A DNA stretch of 64,000 nt from Lepidodermella squamata. Taxonomy: Eukaryota > Gastrotricha. Positions 20,823 to 33,600 of this stretch are shown one piece after another (position 1 is the first letter of the stretch; the number at the start of each line of letters is the position of its first letter). A model generated the notes under the pieces. It was not told where the DNA came from. It searched no databases and worked only from the letters and a program-made list of their open reading frames with translations. The stretch spans positions 248,001-312,000 of the forward strand of contig JBLDXI010000025.1 in assembly GCA_047495785.1 (NCBI GenBank), read 5' to 3'. The position numbers were made by a program, and so were the translations under genes.

Positions 20823-22390
20823 ATGAGTTTGACGGAGAAAACCAATTTCCAGTTTCCAGTTGATGGCTGTGATTACACAGCACTGTCGACGCTTTTCATA
20901 GGGTCTTATGGGGTCCTGAGTGTCGCTGAACACAAAAAAACGAGATCGAAATTTGCCGTCAAAACTATTTTTGTTGAAAGAACGGCTGAAAATCCTAGCC
21001 TTGATACCACTAATTCTGCAGTGGATATTGTGAAGAGGACCCTTCGAGAGCTCAGTCTGTTGTCAGCAATCAGGTCTCAATATATCGTCGCACTCAGCGA
21101 TTCATTCTACTACCGGCCCAACAAGAGAGACATCAACTTCTGCCTCGTGCTCGAACTTGCCGATACAGACCTCCACACAGTGCTGCATGCGCATGACGTC
21201 GCAGGGCTTCACAACGAACCGAAGCCGTTGCCTCTGGAAACTGTCAAGTAATAGGTAGTTACATTTCCTGATGCCATGTGAGAAATTCATGAGTTTCAGG
21301 AAATTTTCCATTCAAATGTTTCGGGGCCTTGCATTTCTTCACCAGGCTCGAATCATCCATCGCGATATCAAGCCGCATAGCCTTTTAGTTAATCTTGCCT
21401 TGACGAATTTGAAAATAGCTAACTTTTGTAAGCTTTTCTGCTCTAAACCCGCAAATTGTAAGTCTTCGCACAGCTTTAGCTCGAGTATCAGCGTCTGCGG
21501 TAAAAGATAGGACAAACAAAATTCGGTCATCGATTAATGGAAAGTATAGGTTGTCCGAGGCTGATCCTCTGACAAACACACTATCTCTGTCTCCAGCCGA
21601 GGATGTGTTTAGCTCATCTGGTGTTATACCGACTTCATCCATGCAAATAGCCGCATTTGGATACCGTGCCCCTGAGTTGGTTCTCGGCCTGCCAGAATAT
21701 GACGTGGATATTGATTTGTGGAGCGCAGGGTGCACCTTGGCTGAAATGTGTAGCGGCGAGTACTTGACCCCGGGCGAGAATCCTATGGAGGTGATGGTTA
21801 TGATGATGAACCATTTCGGCAAACCTCCTTCTGATTTCATGACTAGAATCAATCCACCGCAGTTGAGGAAGTTCGTCGAGCGCTGGAAATTCAGAGAGCA
21901 TGCGGACTGGAAACTTCTCGTGGACATTCCCAAGAGTGAGAATGAAAAATTAGCCAATAGAGCGAGGAGGCTTGTATCGAAGCTAGTCCGTTGGAGTGGC
22001 AGAATATCCGCCACTGATGCTTGCAGTCATAAATTCTTCCACGGAACCGATTCAGAAACGCTGGAAAGCATAAAAACTTGCGAAATGAATATACTTTTGG
22101 AACAAGAAGGCCGCCTGCGCGAGAAGACATCTATCGAGGCATTGACTAATGAGCTGAAGCTTCAGATCAAGACATTCAGGTCAAGAGCGTTGAAAGATGA
22201 GTCCGAGACCCATGCTATTCGCCACTGTCACTCTTCCTCGTCAGTCGAGTCCATTTCTTCGCCGACCTGCTACGGTTTCCATAACGAATGCCACAGTTTC
22301 GAGCAAACCAGTAGTGTTCACCGCGAGGTTAAATCTACGCAGGAATCTGCGGTGAATAATTTTATAGTCTATACTATGAATGTGCCGTGA
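20823..22390 (+). CDS. NLK/MAPK-like protein kinase, predicted pseudokinase
   Basis: Exons 20823-21247, 21300-21427, 21480-22390, separated by two 52-base introns; 487 residues. The kinase domain starts at about residue 15: glycine loop IGSYGV, ion-pair Lys47 (FAVK), alphaC Glu in RTLRELSLL, HRD at 162-164, GYRAPE, and a CMGC-type DIDLWSAGCTLAEM. The layout is closest to Nemo-like kinase / MAPK. Two metal-binding residues are lost: HRDIKPHS has Ser in place of the catalytic-loop Asn, and DFG is NFS (183-185). Catalysis is therefore doubtful and a scaffold or signalling pseudokinase is likely. An alternative last intron (22352-22411) would replace the end with an in-frame exon, 22412-22516. 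The activation segment is unusually long (about 55 residues). The start lies 15 bases after an acceptor-like TTTCTAG. Confidence 0.85.
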
Positions 22391-23108
22391 AATGTGTCTT
22401 ATCTTTTTCAGAAGCGCAAAGACACTGTTCGTCGCAAGATGGCAATGCAGGAGTGCTCCGCTATTTATTTTTCTGGTGAATTGGAAGTATTTCTCGCAAG
22501 TGATATGATGATATGATTATGTGAAGAAAATGAACCCTTCTAGCTGGCCGAAAGGGTTCAGAGTTCGTCGAAATTATTGCACGATGAAATTTTCAAGAGT
22601 CATGGGAACTAATAAACCAAATTGACGTAGTTTCTTGCTTTACGTCAAGATTTAGCAATGTATTAAGGTACCTGGTACCTGGTGCCTGGCGTTTTCTGTC
22701 TTTCCAGAACGGTTCATGACTCATGACTACCGACGAGATTACCCAAAATGTAAAATTTCCTGCCATTCATACCTACCATGCATAGAGCATAGAGCTCTTC
22801 AAGTCATGAAAAACGCCGTTGTCCGTTTTTCAAAATTCGATCCAAGTGTCGAGAACAAAGAAAACGTGATTGGGTGTTTTGTGTTTTTGAAGATTCTGAA
22901 GTAGTTCATGGGGTGAAACTCGGGAGACTGGCCCATAACAAAATGCTGCCGCTCCCTTGATGGTCGAACCAACAATTTTACAACCATGAGCATATCCACG
23001 AGCCAAGCTGCTGTAAAGGCACATATGACTGATGAATATTTAAATGACACGAGCCACTCGCCTGACCTTGAATCGGCAAGGTCCAAATGTTTGAAAAACA
23101 GTCGTCTA
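22391..23108. other. Spacer between pseudokinase and tRNA cluster
   Basis: Contains the possible alternative final exon of the kinase (22412-22516), a 9-bp stem hairpin TGAACCCTT/AAGGGTTCA (22531-22560) and a short GGTACCTGGTACCTGGTGCC repeat near 22667. No other gene is seen. Confidence 0.4.
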
Positions 23109-23376
23109 ATTACTCTGGTTTCCGCGCAAAACGAACAAATCTTTCGCCTTTTACTAAAGATTTCCGTGCGTGGGAACATTCAATGAGCCTTCGGGCGATT
23201 TCTTGGGCTTCTCTCTCGACGAGAAGCGATAATGCAAGCATACAAAGACTCGCGAGGCGCCAACGTTCACAGCAATGATGCACGCCTTTTCAACTCAACG
23301 CCAAGATTGCCTTTCATTTGCGACGCAGTTCACGCCAAGGTGAAATACTCTTTCCCGCAGTGCCGTCACGTGAAGC

Positions 23377-23449
23377 GGTTCGGTGGTGTAGTGGTTATCA
23401 CATCTGCCTAACACGCAGAAGGTCGCCGGTTCAATCCCGGCCCGAATCA
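23377..23449 (+). tRNA. tRNA-Val (AAC)
   Basis: 73 bases. Acceptor stem GGTTCGG/CCGAATC, anticodon loop CTAACAC, T-loop TTCAATC, A and B boxes intact, no intron. Confidence 0.95.
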
Positions 23450-23546
23450 GCTGTATGCTTTTTGGCTATACGAAAAACTAGCTTTTAACTGTCAATAAAT
23501 TAAAAAAATTGAACCGCCTGCCACTGTCTCGAGTTCAATGTGACTC

Positions 23547-23618
23547 TGCCACGGCCTGGAGTCGAACCAGGGTCACCTCGGCCACAACGAGGAATACTAA
23601 CCACTATACTACCGTGGC
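23547..23618 (-). tRNA. tRNA-His (GTG)
   Basis: 72 bases on the minus strand. Acceptor GCCACGG/CCGTGGC, anticodon loop TTGTGGC, B box GGTTCGACTCC. The extra 5' G of tRNA-His would be added after transcription. Confidence 0.95.
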
Positions 23619-23717
23619 TGATTTCGCGGTTAAGCACACAATTTGACAGCGGCCTATCAACGTCTATCTGGTCTTGTTAAAATTCAGGCAGCGCCGACAG
23701 ATGGCTTACCTGGAGAA

Positions 23718-23799
23718 GACGCGGTGGCCGAGTGGTTAAGGCGATGGACTGCTAATCCATTGGGCTCTGCCCGCGAGGGTTCGAATCCCTTCTGCGTCG
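23718..23799 (+). tRNA. tRNA-Ser (GCT)
   Basis: 82 bases with the long variable arm typical of Ser. Anticodon loop CTGCTAA, B box GGTTCGAATCC, acceptor GACGCGG/CTGCGTC. Confidence 0.95.
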
Positions 23800-23886
23800 T
23801 GATAAATTTTGCCTCGTTCAAAGCTGAGACGCTAGTTTTTCTGGCTTTGATGATGACAAAAATTATGCATTTTTTAAAAATGAATG

Positions 23887-23958
23887 CTCCTTGGCAGGGA
23901 ATCGAACCCTGGTCTCCCGCGTGACAGGCGGGGATACTAACCACTATACTACCAAGGA
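23887..23958 (-). tRNA. tRNA-Asp (GTC)
   Basis: 72 bases on the minus strand. Acceptor TCCTTGG/CCAAGGA, anticodon loop CTGTCAC, B box GGTTCGATTCC. Confidence 0.95.
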
Positions 23959-24048
23959 TTGCACGAATGTTGATGGTCTTCGAATAGCTTCTCACCCACT
24001 TCCACGCCAACAGAAGGCCATTCCGTCAAAAATGTGACTTGGCGCAGT

Positions 24049-24119
24049 TGCATCGGCCGGGAATCGAACCCGGGCCTCCCGCGTGGCAGGCGAGAATTCT
24101 ACCACTGAACCACCGATGC
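24049..24119 (-). tRNA. tRNA-Gly (GCC)
   Basis: 71 bases on the minus strand. Acceptor GCATCGG/CCGATGC, anticodon loop CTGCCAC, B box GGTTCGATTCC. Confidence 0.95.
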
Positions 24120-24211
24120 GCTGCTTGATGCCTAGCTCATGGGCGTCGTGTCGATGCGTTCACATCGTCGTAATGGCGAACCCCAAATGCGGGCGAACAC
24201 CAAAAACTAAG

Positions 24212-24293
24212 CGTCGCCAGTAGGATTCGAACCTACGCGCGGAAACCGCATCTGATTTCGAGTCAGACCCCTTAACCACTCGGGCATAGCGAC
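24212..24293 (-). tRNA. tRNA-Ser (CGA)
   Basis: 82 bases on the minus strand with a long variable arm. Anticodon stem-loop TCTGA-CTCGAAA-TCAGA, B box GGTTCGAATCC. Confidence 0.95.
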
Positions 24294-25138
24294 TGTTCTT
24301 GCTTGACATCACATTGAAGTTGCCTAATCAATCCGTTGTATGGAATTTTAGTAAAAATTATAATGACTCAAATATACAAATAATGCAGCACGCGCCATTT
24401 GATTATTTTTCGTCAAGCAGCGTTAAACCGTTTAAAATTAATAAATGGTATTAAATGGTATAAGCGAGTAGTTGAACGCGATGGCCGTGAAGATATAGCC
24501 GTGTTCATGTTACATTATTACTACACACTGTAGCTGGTTTTTGTTTGTTCAGCTTTGTAACTGCCTGCCGGACAGCAGATAACTGCGCTCAGGTAGCAGA
24601 TAATGCCTACCTCGTCGACACCAGCGCGGCTATTAGCGCTCATCAATACTCGAAGCAGTGTGCTCGCCTGTGCAGTTAAAAGCGGCGTATTTATTTATTT
24701 ATTTATTTACGTGATGTCAGCGAAAGACGTGACACTTGACCACGCGCGAGACATAGAGCCGAACAAAGGCCGATTTATACCTTACAGCGCTCTGTGCTAC
24801 GTGGTGGTGGTGGTACTTATTACGGCTTATACGTTTGCGGGCTCAATGAGCGAAATAACAACAATATTTTTCGGCTAAATTGTGCGATTGTTGGCCGGTC
24901 TGCCGTGAAAGGCGCCCACCAACGCCGCCGCGCCACTCCGCGATTCACAAACGCTCACGATAATCGCTTCAATGACGTTTCTGCTTTTCAACTTTTCACG
25001 AACAATTTACATGTTGCGATTTCAGAATTCTTTAACCTGGAAGATTTTTAGAATTTTTCAATTTCATAGTTTCGGAGACAATTGAAATTTAGAAAATTAC
25101 CTCGAATTCCAGATTAATTTTTAAAAATTTAGAAAATT
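24294..25138. other. Spacer between tRNA cluster and Ly6 gene
   Basis: AT-rich, with a short TTTA repeat (about 24690-24707). An open frame at 24603-24878 shows no recognisable features. Presumably it holds the Ly6 promoter. Confidence 0.35.
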
Positions 25139-25880
25139 ATGAAATTTATCCCAAAATCAGCATTATTTGTCCTGTTAAAATTAGCAGCTGGTTTTGTACT
25201 TATCAACTGCCGCGAGCTCAATGGTAACTTTATTCAACCGAAGCTCACGCCGTCAGTGATTTGTTTTTATTCTGTTTCAGATCCAGAAGTTTCGGCGTCG
25301 GATCTGGCGAAAATGGGCGGCCCGGGCATATCGTACTACAACTGTTACCAATGCATAAACTGCGCGTATTTCGACCCGGATTCCACTGCTGTCTACCAGT
25401 GCCCGATCAACTTCAAATGCATTGTAAATTTCCTAATAAAACCTACTCATATTTTTTCCTATTTTCTAGCTTCAAAATATTCCCCCAAATTAAAACTTAA
25501 GTTTGTTCAATTTAGATTTAGGTCATTTGAAATTTAAAAATTTGAAATTGAAATTTTTGAAATTGAAATTGTTAAATAATCGATACTTAAACTTAGTAAT
25601 AAATTTTCGGAGATTTTAGCAAAAATAAGCCTGATCGGTGTTGAAAGTCATTGTTGAATTTAATTTTCAGGCTCAAACGTGGCGGCCGACGGGCCCAACA
25701 GGCGTGACTCGCGTCGATCGGTTCTGCGCGACGGCCTGTCCAAAAGTCGCGGGCGACTTTGTATGCTGCAACAGCGATTTATGCAACGGTTCCGCTTCAG
25801 TGAACACGCGAAAACTCACGCTACTAACGAGTCTATGCCTCATGTTCATCACAGCAATTAAACAGCTAATTATCAAGTAA
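25139..25880 (+). CDS. Ly6/uPAR three-finger protein, probably GPI-anchored
   Basis: Exons 25139-25223, 25281-25423, 25671-25880; 145 residues. A signal peptide (about 1-24) precedes a three-finger domain with ten cysteines: CYQC and CINC at the front, FCATAC in the middle and the family-defining CCNSDLCNG at the end. A hydrophobic C-terminal tail (LTLLTSLCLMFITAI) suggests GPI anchoring at the cell surface. The domain is not a toxin in this setting: such membrane Ly6 proteins modulate receptors, including Cys-loop channels, and cell adhesion. The specific partner is unknown. AATAAA at 25987-25992 is the likely poly(A) signal. The introns fall before and within the domain, as is usual for the family. 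Confidence 0.88.
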
Positions 25881-28800
25881 CTTAATTTGTAAAAAACGAG
25901 ATTCGAAGGCTCTGCTAATTTGGTCACGCTTGATCACATCTCCACCAGGCACAGTATTAAATGATGTAAAATAGGACGAATTTTCCAATAAAATTTATAT
26001 TTTTCCAATGTTGATTTATTCGCTAGGTGAAAAATTGAGGCAGATTGTCATTTCACGATAATTTGTTTAAAAAACGTTTTTATTGCGAATAATTTCAGGC
26101 CGAACCGGCCGTTCCATTCGATTGCTCGCGATTACTCGTTCCAGCAACGCCCCAACCGGCATCGGTCTATTGCGATGCCGTTCCTTTGACGACAGGAATT
26201 GCTCGCGGCTATCGATTTCGTTCGAATTAACAGGGTTAGACAACACTTTCAGTCGGCATTCCTCTGAATGCATGTCGAATGCAGTTGAATTATTCGGAAA
26301 ATCGTCGCTGCTGTCATTTATTGCGGAGGAATTGCTGTCGAGAAGGGGCGGAGCTTGCAGTGGCGACACTAGCGGGTGTTTTCGACTCCTTTGGCCTGAA
26401 ATATTTTGAATTAAAAAATTTAATTCAGCAGTTGAGATGCTTGAAGAATTCAATACCTTGTGATTGGACTGTTGAGAAAAGAATTGCAACCAATATACTG
26501 CAGAACATTGAAAACAGACGGAAATTATCCATCATTTTTAATAAAAGCTATAAAGAATAGCAAATATAGCCAAAAATCCAAATTAATTCTACGAGATTTT
26601 TGAAGATGAAAGAATATAGCGATTCAGCATGAAAAATACTGACTTCATAAAATGTAAAAACTGTTTGAATTTTTTCCATGAAAAATTCATTAAATTTAAT
26701 TAATTATTCTCCATTTTTCTCCATTTTATTGGCAAAGTCGAAATAACTGGTTGTCTGATATCACGGCTGAAAGCTGAAAATTTATCGACAAGGCCCGTCA
26801 AAATCTGGCTATGATCATCATCACTTGAAGTGTTATATGTACATAGTCAGCGGCGATGATGGGTTTGAAAAACAAAGGCAAGAAGCCGGCGCCGCCAATA
26901 ATGATAATGATGATGAAAATATGTAATAATATAACAGCTAATGATAGATAGTTGCAGATTTCATACGACATCACTACTACTACTACTACTACTACAGCCG
27001 GGATAATTCGCGAAATTGATCATAGGCGCACAAAACTCGGCCGGCGAGATAACTCGATTCGTGTTCGGCATCAGAGCGGCCGCCACTTCGACGACAGTTA
27101 TTCGCCGATATCGACTCGATGATGGTACAGCAGCAGCAGCGATCAAATTTTCTTTGTTGTTTGTTGTTGTTGTTGTTGTTGCTGCTGATGCGCCCGCCGC
27201 GTTTATGCACGGATTGGCGCGCGCGCGCGCGTGACCCGCCCATTGACACCAATATCGATTGTGCGCGCTGCTAATTACGCGCTGATTTTATTGCGCGCGC
27301 ACACACTCGTTTTATTATTAGTGCGTTTGCGCGTACGCACACTTTCATCATCGCATGAATATTGCAGCAACACAGTGTAGAACATGCGGGCAGATGCGCC
27401 AGGCCTTGTTGACTCTTGTTGCTGGTGATGACGGCGCCGGTCATCGATCGCAAATCACGCCTCATGCTGGTAGCTATAACAAACGAAATAATTGTAAAAA
27501 TGAATAACCCGCGGCCTGATGCTTTATCTCTCTCTCTCTCGTTCGAAAAGTGACAGCTAGGTGATGGCAGCAATGACAGACAATGGCGGAAGTGGCGAGC
27601 GCGGCGCCGCGATCGCAAAATCATCAAAACAGCGTTTTGACAATACAAGCAAACAGCGTCATTCAACAACAACAGTCCACTAACTTGTTGTCTCTCCAAT
27701 GCGGATGTCGTCAATATTTTCATAGCTAAATCAAGGGAAACAATTTACATTTCGAAAGAAAGGGGAGAAAAATCTGAGAAGGCCATATGCGGCTCTAAAC
27801 ATGAGGTTATACCGCTAAAATTAAGCGTCCTTGGTTATTTCTTCCGATTTTATTTCATCATTTTCCTTCGTTTATCGGTACTTTTATTTAAAGCTATGTG
27901 TGTGGAGAAAACGGAAAACAATACCTAGATGTTGTGTTCCAAGCTTGATATCAGAAAAATCACTAGCGTAATTGTGGCAGTACTTCGTCTGGTTTCAATT
28001 CGCCAACCAAACTCTGTACAGCAAACTATAGCGGATCTTCGCGGAATGAAAGTTTACATATTTCAGAGTATATCAATTAACGCGTCACATGTTGACAGTT
28101 GACACCTAATGCCAGCAGGTGTCACTGTGAGTGTCGTATTTCCTAACTGAAAACAATCATATAGTGTCGATTCTCATTCGGAAATATTATATCAAACAAG
28201 CGTGCTCAGTAGGTAATGCGTTTTTAAGTTTTGCCACACCACCTGAAAACATATTTCGGGGACAATGATAGCGGGAAGTCACCATCAGCGGATTCTGACA
28301 GAAATCGATGAATGAAGTTTGTGAGACATTCTGCAGCGGCAGAAATTGTCACAAAATCTACGCTATTGCTTCCATCAATTATTCTAACCTAATGACTTGG
28401 AAAGTATAACCTATAACCTTCGATTCTGGGAATGAAGATAAGTCAGCATTACAACAATGTTCAAATCGATCAAAAATCCTCAGCTAATGTTCACGAATTC
28501 ACATACTGCTTTCCCCCTGCAAGGATCCTGCTCAGTGTGCGAAGTAGGATCCGGGAGCTGAGGTGTTTTCTAGCACCCAGCCGAAGAAACCAAAGGATCC
28601 CCCCAGTACCTTTTCCAGCCTTCCTCTGGTTGGAGTCTCGGAGTCGCTGTATTCCGCACCCTAATCCTGCTTTTCCATTCCATAGGTTCCTAATGTTAAA
28701 TCGATTTGACAGAAAGTTAACATCCATGCATCATTGCAGTTTGCAATTTGTTTCTTGCCTATTTCAAATGGAAGCCATTCATCAGAAGAATGTGTCGTAG

Positions 28801-30660
28801 GTATCTAGGTCACATAAAAGCTGTACTTGGAAATCTTGACGTTTCCATAGCTATGGTTTTTGCTCCTGTTCTTCTGACGGCGAATTTTCTTCACATTGGC
28901 AAGCTGAAGTGACCTAAATGCTAGTCATTCAGAAATACATTGTTGAACAGTCAATTTTTGTCGTAATGAGTCGAGATTTGAAAGGAATGACAATGACTGC
29001 TGGTATAATAAATAGAAAAATGTCGCCATCAGGAGTACTCTGCAGCCGCAGGATTGGCACGGGCAATTGACCTTGGCATGCATTTTTCAATTAGCTGAGG
29101 AGCCATCAGCCGCACCAACTGCGGCGGTGTCGCGGTGAGCCGGAACTCGCGAACAAGTGGCGCGCGCTACTCGGAAGTCAGTTGTCTCCACGCTGGCTTC
29201 GCTTTTTTCCAGGCCCAGGAATTCGCAGTCGCAAACAAAGCTGCAGTATTTTGTCACGCTTGCTTGAACGGCGGCGTGTTTGTCAAGCGGCTTGTTGAAA
29301 AAGTGCTCGCCGCGGCAGAACTACTACTACTACGACGACTTCTCATCATCGACGCATTCATTGTCTGTAAGCAGGAGCTGCTGCCTACTGCGATGCAAAC
29401 ACAGCACGGCTGCTAATTACAAAACGGGCGGCGGGCGGCTTAATGCTCATCGCAACAAGGCACGACGTTTCAAAATAAACAGCCGCGTCACCGTCGGCCG
29501 AGCGATTCATCCGAACGATCGGCGCAGCTTGGCCTGCCTATTTTTTGCCGTGTGAGCGAGCGAGCGTTCGCGCGTCACGCGTGACTGCCGCGCATTGTGC
29601 GCCGCTGCCGAGGCATGTTCGCCTGACCACTACGCCCATGCCAACGACGGCGGCATCCATCGGCATCCAGCAACAGCGCCAGGCAAATAGTCATAACAAC
29701 CGTTTGTTTGTTATTGCTGCCGTTGCGTTATTAATTATTGCCGCTCTCTATCTCTCTCTCTCTCTCTCTCTATCGCGCCACTTGTCGCGCGTTTGCTCAG
29801 AGTGATTAACCCCATCTACTTGTTGTATAGTTGGCATACTGGCTCCTGTAACTATACGCTTGTCAATTGATCTTCTGATGGCCAAATTCTGCGTCATCTT
29901 CTCGATTTCCAACGTCTTTGAATCTGTGATCTCCAGCCTTTGCAAGCCCTTGCATGAATTGCCGGTGGCAAGTGAACCGTGAAAACAAGAATTTGGGCAA
30001 TAACATACGTCAACATTTCTATGAAGATCCAATAGCCATTATAGGATTGGTGCCAGGATGAATCATGGAACCTCTTACCACTCCCGTGGCAACTATTGCT
30101 TGCATTTTCTCTATGTTTCACTTTCTTGATCCCCATTTTAATAAAATAGAATTCACTCGGCGAACCTTTAGGTGGTGAATGGTTTGGTAATTTTCCGCAT
30201 TTCACCCGTTTCACTGAGTTTCTTCAAACTGTTTTCTTCCGTTCGCAAGTTTGGCATTCATGGTTCTCGCCTTGAGCCTTGACATCACATAGAATGCTTA
30301 CTATCACATGTATTTCCAGATAATGCGGTTCCAGGTAGAGTGTGTTATGAAAATCAAACTCTTCTGTCATGCTTTCATTGCCATCCTTTGTAGAAGTCCG
30401 ATTTTGTATGTCTAATCATCGTAGACCTTATGATTTTCTCTTTCATTTTCTCCTCCGCCCACAGTATCAAGTGACAGTCCAACAACATTCCGCATCATAT
30501 CCCTTTTTCTTTCATTCTATCTTTATTATGGATTTTCTCAGTTTACACAGTCAAATTTCTTGAAATCCCTTGGAATAATTTCACTTTGCAATTTTTTAAT
30601 CAGCAGTAGGTGGTAACTCCTGGTTTTATTTACACGAAGATCCCACATAGAACTTGAGCC
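25881..30660. other. Large gene-poor region upstream of myosin
   Basis: About 4.8 kb. One terminal-exon-like stretch lies on the minus strand, 26395 to 26067: after AAATATTTCAG, a frame of about 108 codons ends NKNVF-stop and includes RHRNRPMPVGALLERVIASN; it is not recognised. Microsatellites: ACT repeat (about 26972-26995), TTG repeat (about 27156-27180), GC repeat (about 27218-27231), CT repeats (about 27530-27541 and 29753-29772). The GC-rich, repeat-bearing part at 26.9-29.8 kb may hold distant promoter or UTR exons of the myosin gene. No other gene can be supported. Confidence 0.35.
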
Positions 30661-33600
30661 ATGGCCGCGCCAGCTGGCTCCAAGTACGGCATCTGCCAGA
30701 CTGATCCCGAATTTCCTTACCTGGTCGTTGACCGAGCCGCATTGCTCGAGGCCGGGAAAGACTTTGACTCGAAGAGGTCGTGCTGGATTGTCGACGCAAA
30801 GGAGGGCTTCGTACCCGCCTCGGTAAAAGAAACGAAAGGTGACGAAGTCACTGTTGTAGTCTCGGATGGCACGCTGCGCACGACGAAGAATAAGGACGAC
30901 ATTTCGGAGATGAATCCGCCCAAGTTTGAACTCATCGACGACATGTCAGATTTGACTTTTCTCAACGAAGCCTGCGTCCTGCATAATCTGCGAGCTCGCT
31001 ACAGAGCTATGATTATTTATGTAAGTACATTTCTAGTTCAAGTTGCCTATGTTGGTATCAAATCGATTGATCATTGGGCATTTTTTTGGTCATTTCGAAC
31101 TCTTTTTATTTGATGAAGAACTTTAATCCTTTTATTATTTTCAGACATACTCTGGTTTGTTTTGTGTTTGTGTCAATCCATACCGATGGCTGCCGATCTA
31201 TACGGAACCCGTCATCAAAAAGTACCGGGGCAAGCGAAAGACTGAAATGCCGCCGCATTTGTTCGCGGTTGCGGACAACGCCTACTCAGACATGTTGCAA
31301 GACCGCGAAAACCAGTCCATTCTGATTACCGGCGAATCAGGCGCCGGCAAAACTGAGAACACCAAAAAAGTCATCATGTTCTTCGCCAAAGTCGCTGCTG
31401 GCCAGGCTGCTGAGGGCGCGACTACGCCTGGAACTGCGCAGAAAGTTGGCACGCTCGAGGAACAGATTGTTCAGTGTAACCCTGTTCTTGAGGCGTACGG
31501 TAACGCTAAGACAGTTCGTAACAACAACTCATCGCGGTTCGGTAAATTTATCCGAATCCACTTCGGCCCAACTGGCAAAATTGCAGGGGCTGATATTGAA
31601 ACTTGTAAGTCTTGAGAGAACGTCTTTATTATGTCTCTAACTCTTGCTGCCTTAGATTTACTTGAAAAGTCTCGCATCACAAGGCAGATGAAGCTCGAGC
31701 GTGGCTTCCACATTTTCTACCAGATTTGTACCAATGCCATACCTGGTCTTTGTGGTAGGCTTTTAATGAAAAATCGGCTGTATTAATTTTGAATTGTTTT
31801 CAGAAAAACTGCTGTTGACCCCTAACTCCGAAGCCTACGCATTTGCCAACCAAGGCATGTCAGTTGTTGAAGGCATTGACGACAAGTTGGAAATGCGTGC
31901 GACCGACGAGGCCATGACAATTCTTGGTTTCACCGATGCCGAGAAAAAGAGCGTGCTGAACGTAACCGCAGCTGTTTTGTGGCTCGGTGAGATGAAGTTC
32001 AAGCAACAGGGCCGTGACGACCAAGCCGAGCCTGATGGAACTGCCGAGGCTGAGAAGGTCGCGTTCCTCCTTGGCCTGTCAGCTGCTGATTTACTTAAAT
32101 GTCTGACGAAACCCAAGGTCAAAGTCGGCACTGAGATGGTTCAAAAGGCCCAGACTCGGGAACAGGTCCTATTCTCAGTCAACGCCCTGGCCAAGTCTCT
32201 GTACTCACGTTTGTTCGACTGGCTTGTCAAACGCTGTAACCAGACCCTGGAAACTGGGTTGCGTCGCCAGTACTTCATCGGCGTGTTGGATATCGCTGGT
32301 TTCGAGATCTTCGAGTTCAATTCGTTCGAACAGCTCTGCATTAACTATACCAATGAGCGACTACAACAATTTTTCAACCATCACATGTTCGTTCTGGAAC
32401 AGGAACAGTACCGTGTTGAAGGCATTCAGTGGGACTTCATCGATTTCGGCATGGACTTGCAGGCCTGCATTGATCTGATTGAGAAGCCCCTTGGAATCAT
32501 GGCTATCCTTGAGGAGGAGTGCATGTTTCCAAAGGCCTCGGACAAGACCTTCATCGAAAAGTTGTACCAGCATCATTTGGGCAAATCGCCAAGTTTCAAC
32601 AAGCCGAAAGTTAACAAAACCGGCGGCGCTGAGGTTCATTTCGAGATCCATCACTACGCTGGAACCGTCGGTTACAACATCACTGGATGGCTAGAGCGCA
32701 ATAAGGATCCGTTGAACGAAACCGTTATTGAAACCCTGGCTGCATCAGTCGATACTCTTGTTTCGTCGATTTTCCCCGTTGATAAAGTCGACGAGGGCGG
32801 TGCTGGTAAGAAGAAGAAGGGCGGATCATTCACCACTGTATCCGGAACGCATCGTGAGAGTTTGAATAAGTTGATGAAGAATCTGTATTCGACCCATCCT
32901 CATTTCGTCCGTTGCATCATCCCCAACGAGACGAAGACCACAGGAGTTCTTGACGCCAAATTGGTCCTGAACCAATTGCGATGCAACGGCGTGCTTGAGG
33001 GAATTCGCATTTGCCGCAAAGGCTTCCCCAATCGCATCTTGTACCCGGATTTCAAGCAGCGCTACACCATCTTGGCTCCGAATGCTGTGCCGACAGGTGG
33101 TTTCATCGACGCTCGTTCAGTTGCTCAGCGTGTTCTCGAGGCCTTGAAACTGGACCAGGATACTTACAAGCTCGGCCAGACCAAAGTTTTCTTCCGCGCT
33201 GGCGTTTTGGCCAGGCTTGAGGAGATGCGTGATGAAAAGCTATCGATTGCCATGGCGCGTTACCAGGCCTTGATTCGCGGTTACCTTGTCCGCGCGCATT
33301 TCAAGCAGCTGTGGGACCAACGTACTGCTCTGGCAAAGATTCAGTCCAACATACGAAAGTACATGGCTTTCAAGGATTGGAAGTGGTGGAAGTTGTACCT
33401 GAAGATCAAGCCAATGTTAACGGCGGCTCGAGACGAGGACGAAATCCGGAAGCGCGAGGAGGATTTCAAGAAGCTGAAGGAAGAGCATGAGCGCCTTGAG
33501 AAATTTGCCAAGGAGCTTGAGTCTCAGAACGCTAAGCTTCTGAAACAGAAAAATGGTAAGATCAGATTTGATTTAAGGATAGAAAATCGGGATTTCGGAA

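Larger units (their letters stand above)
23109..23958. repeat. tRNA-bearing segmental duplication, copy 1
   Basis: Nearly the same sequence recurs in the same orientation about 40.05 kb away at 63157-64000, where the window ends. The tRNA genes and the 270 bases before the first one are almost identical; only the spacer between the Val and His genes has diverged. Confidence 0.9.

Noticed and set aside
23643-24010. Open frames of about 93-108 codons across the tRNA genes, present in both duplicated blocks
   Set aside because: They are conserved only because the tRNA genes under them are; no independent coding signal.
28491-28727. 78-codon minus-strand frame in the gene-poor region
   Set aside because: Moderately GC-rich but without recognisable domain, splice context or neighbouring exons.
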